In this document: positions 63,843-64,000 of the stretch, piece after piece | How positions within the stretch are numbered: the stretch's first letter is position 1 | How the letters are laid out: each line of letters starts with the position of its first letter | Source of the DNA: Sediminibacterium ginsengisoli | GTDB lineage: Bacteria > Bacteroidota > Bacteroidia > Chitinophagales > Chitinophagaceae | Direction of reading: 5' to 3' | DNA length: 64,000 nt | Assembly (NCBI GenBank): GCA_945901845.1 | Contig: CAMDLR010000011.1 | Location: 1 to 64,000, forward strand | Position numbers and translations under genes: made by a program | Notes under the pieces: generated by a model | What the model saw: the letters and a program-made list of their open reading frames with translations, nothing else | Databases searched by the model: none | What the model was told of the DNA's origin: nothing

Positions 63843-64000
63843 TATCTGTTCGTATACATTTGGTTATAGTAAGTTTGGTAAGCACCACTTGTTACATTTT
63901 CTAACCAAGCCGTGTTTTGCAAATACCAATCGATGGTTGCAGCAAGTCCTTGTTCAAAAGTAACTGATGGACTCCAACCTAATTCTTTATTGAGTTTAGT
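63842..64000 (-). CDS. rfbB: dTDP-glucose 4,6-dehydratase, C-terminal part
   Basis: Only the last 52 codons are in the window; the gene continues past the right edge. The visible tail has LGWSPSVTFEQGLAATIDWYL, which is the end of RmlB-type short-chain dehydratases, then a short tail ending NR. The order rfbB-rfbC-rfbA supports the call, although another NAD-dependent epimerase/dehydratase is possible from the tail alone. Confidence 0.8.
   Translation of the reverse strand, partial: TKLNKELGWSPSVTFEQGLAATIDWYLQNTAWLENVTSGAYQTYYNQMYTNR

Overview
The window is a chromosomal segment of an AT-rich member of the Bacteroidota, most likely in or near the Chitinophagaceae. This rests on gene content and signals: a fused MurF-alanine racemase, the gliding-type ABC genes gldF and gldG, a GLPGLI-family fragment, an exbB-exbD-exbD-tonB operon, a type-2 IleRS, and repeated TAnnTTTG-type -7 boxes upstream of genes. 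I see no phage, insertion sequence, CRISPR array, rRNA or replication origin. Placement below family level cannot be supported.

Bases 1-16200 are mostly housekeeping on the minus strand. They hold ileS, then (after a plus-strand D-lactate dehydrogenase) a long same-strand run read iscS-iscU-iscA-gldF-gldG-terC-murF/alr-lspA, a plus-strand methylmalonyl-CoA epimerase, and acpP-fabF-rnc. Bases 16300-25500 carry regulators and accessory enzymes: a GNAT, a YcxB-like membrane protein, a LacI-type repressor, a double DUF1080 hydrolase, a three-gene phosphorelay-like set (REC, PAS-PAS-HK, REC-HK), an M14 carboxypeptidase lipoprotein and mnmE. Bases 25500-31560 contain the TonB energising complex, divergent from a large secreted zinc metalloprotease. 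Bases 31600-41080 hold scattered metabolic and RNA-handling genes: a ferredoxin-NADP reductase-like flavoprotein, glyS, aminopeptidase P, mazG-like, dtd, a dihaem peroxidase, a flippase, msrC, rhlE and tRNA-Leu.

Bases 41096-53905 form a carbohydrate locus. A GH95-like enzyme and a GH29 alpha-L-fucosidase are divergent. A minus-strand run of xylB, xylA, galK, heparinase II/III-like lyase, DUF2264 and GH88 points to a plant-type polysaccharide with fucose, galactose, xylose and uronic acid. There is no SusC/SusD pair in the locus. Bases 53992-54066 encode tRNA-Arg.

Bases 54122-62375 are the most interesting part: a light-control and carotenoid module. A CarH-type B12 photoreceptor/repressor carrying the full cobalamin signature sits upstream of an ECF sigma factor, followed by crtI, crtB, idi, a crtD-like desaturase, cruF, crtZ and crtY in a tight overlapping operon. 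The enzyme set predicts a monocyclic hydroxylated carotenoid of the saproxanthin type. Upstream of the sigma gene are two copies of an identical operator geometry (TTGTTTAA-N16-TTAAACAA), one of which contains the predicted -7 box. This suggests a direct repression switch. The window ends in a dTDP-sugar operon (rfbB partial, rfbC, rfbA).

All calls come from reading the sequence and recognising families. No database search was run.
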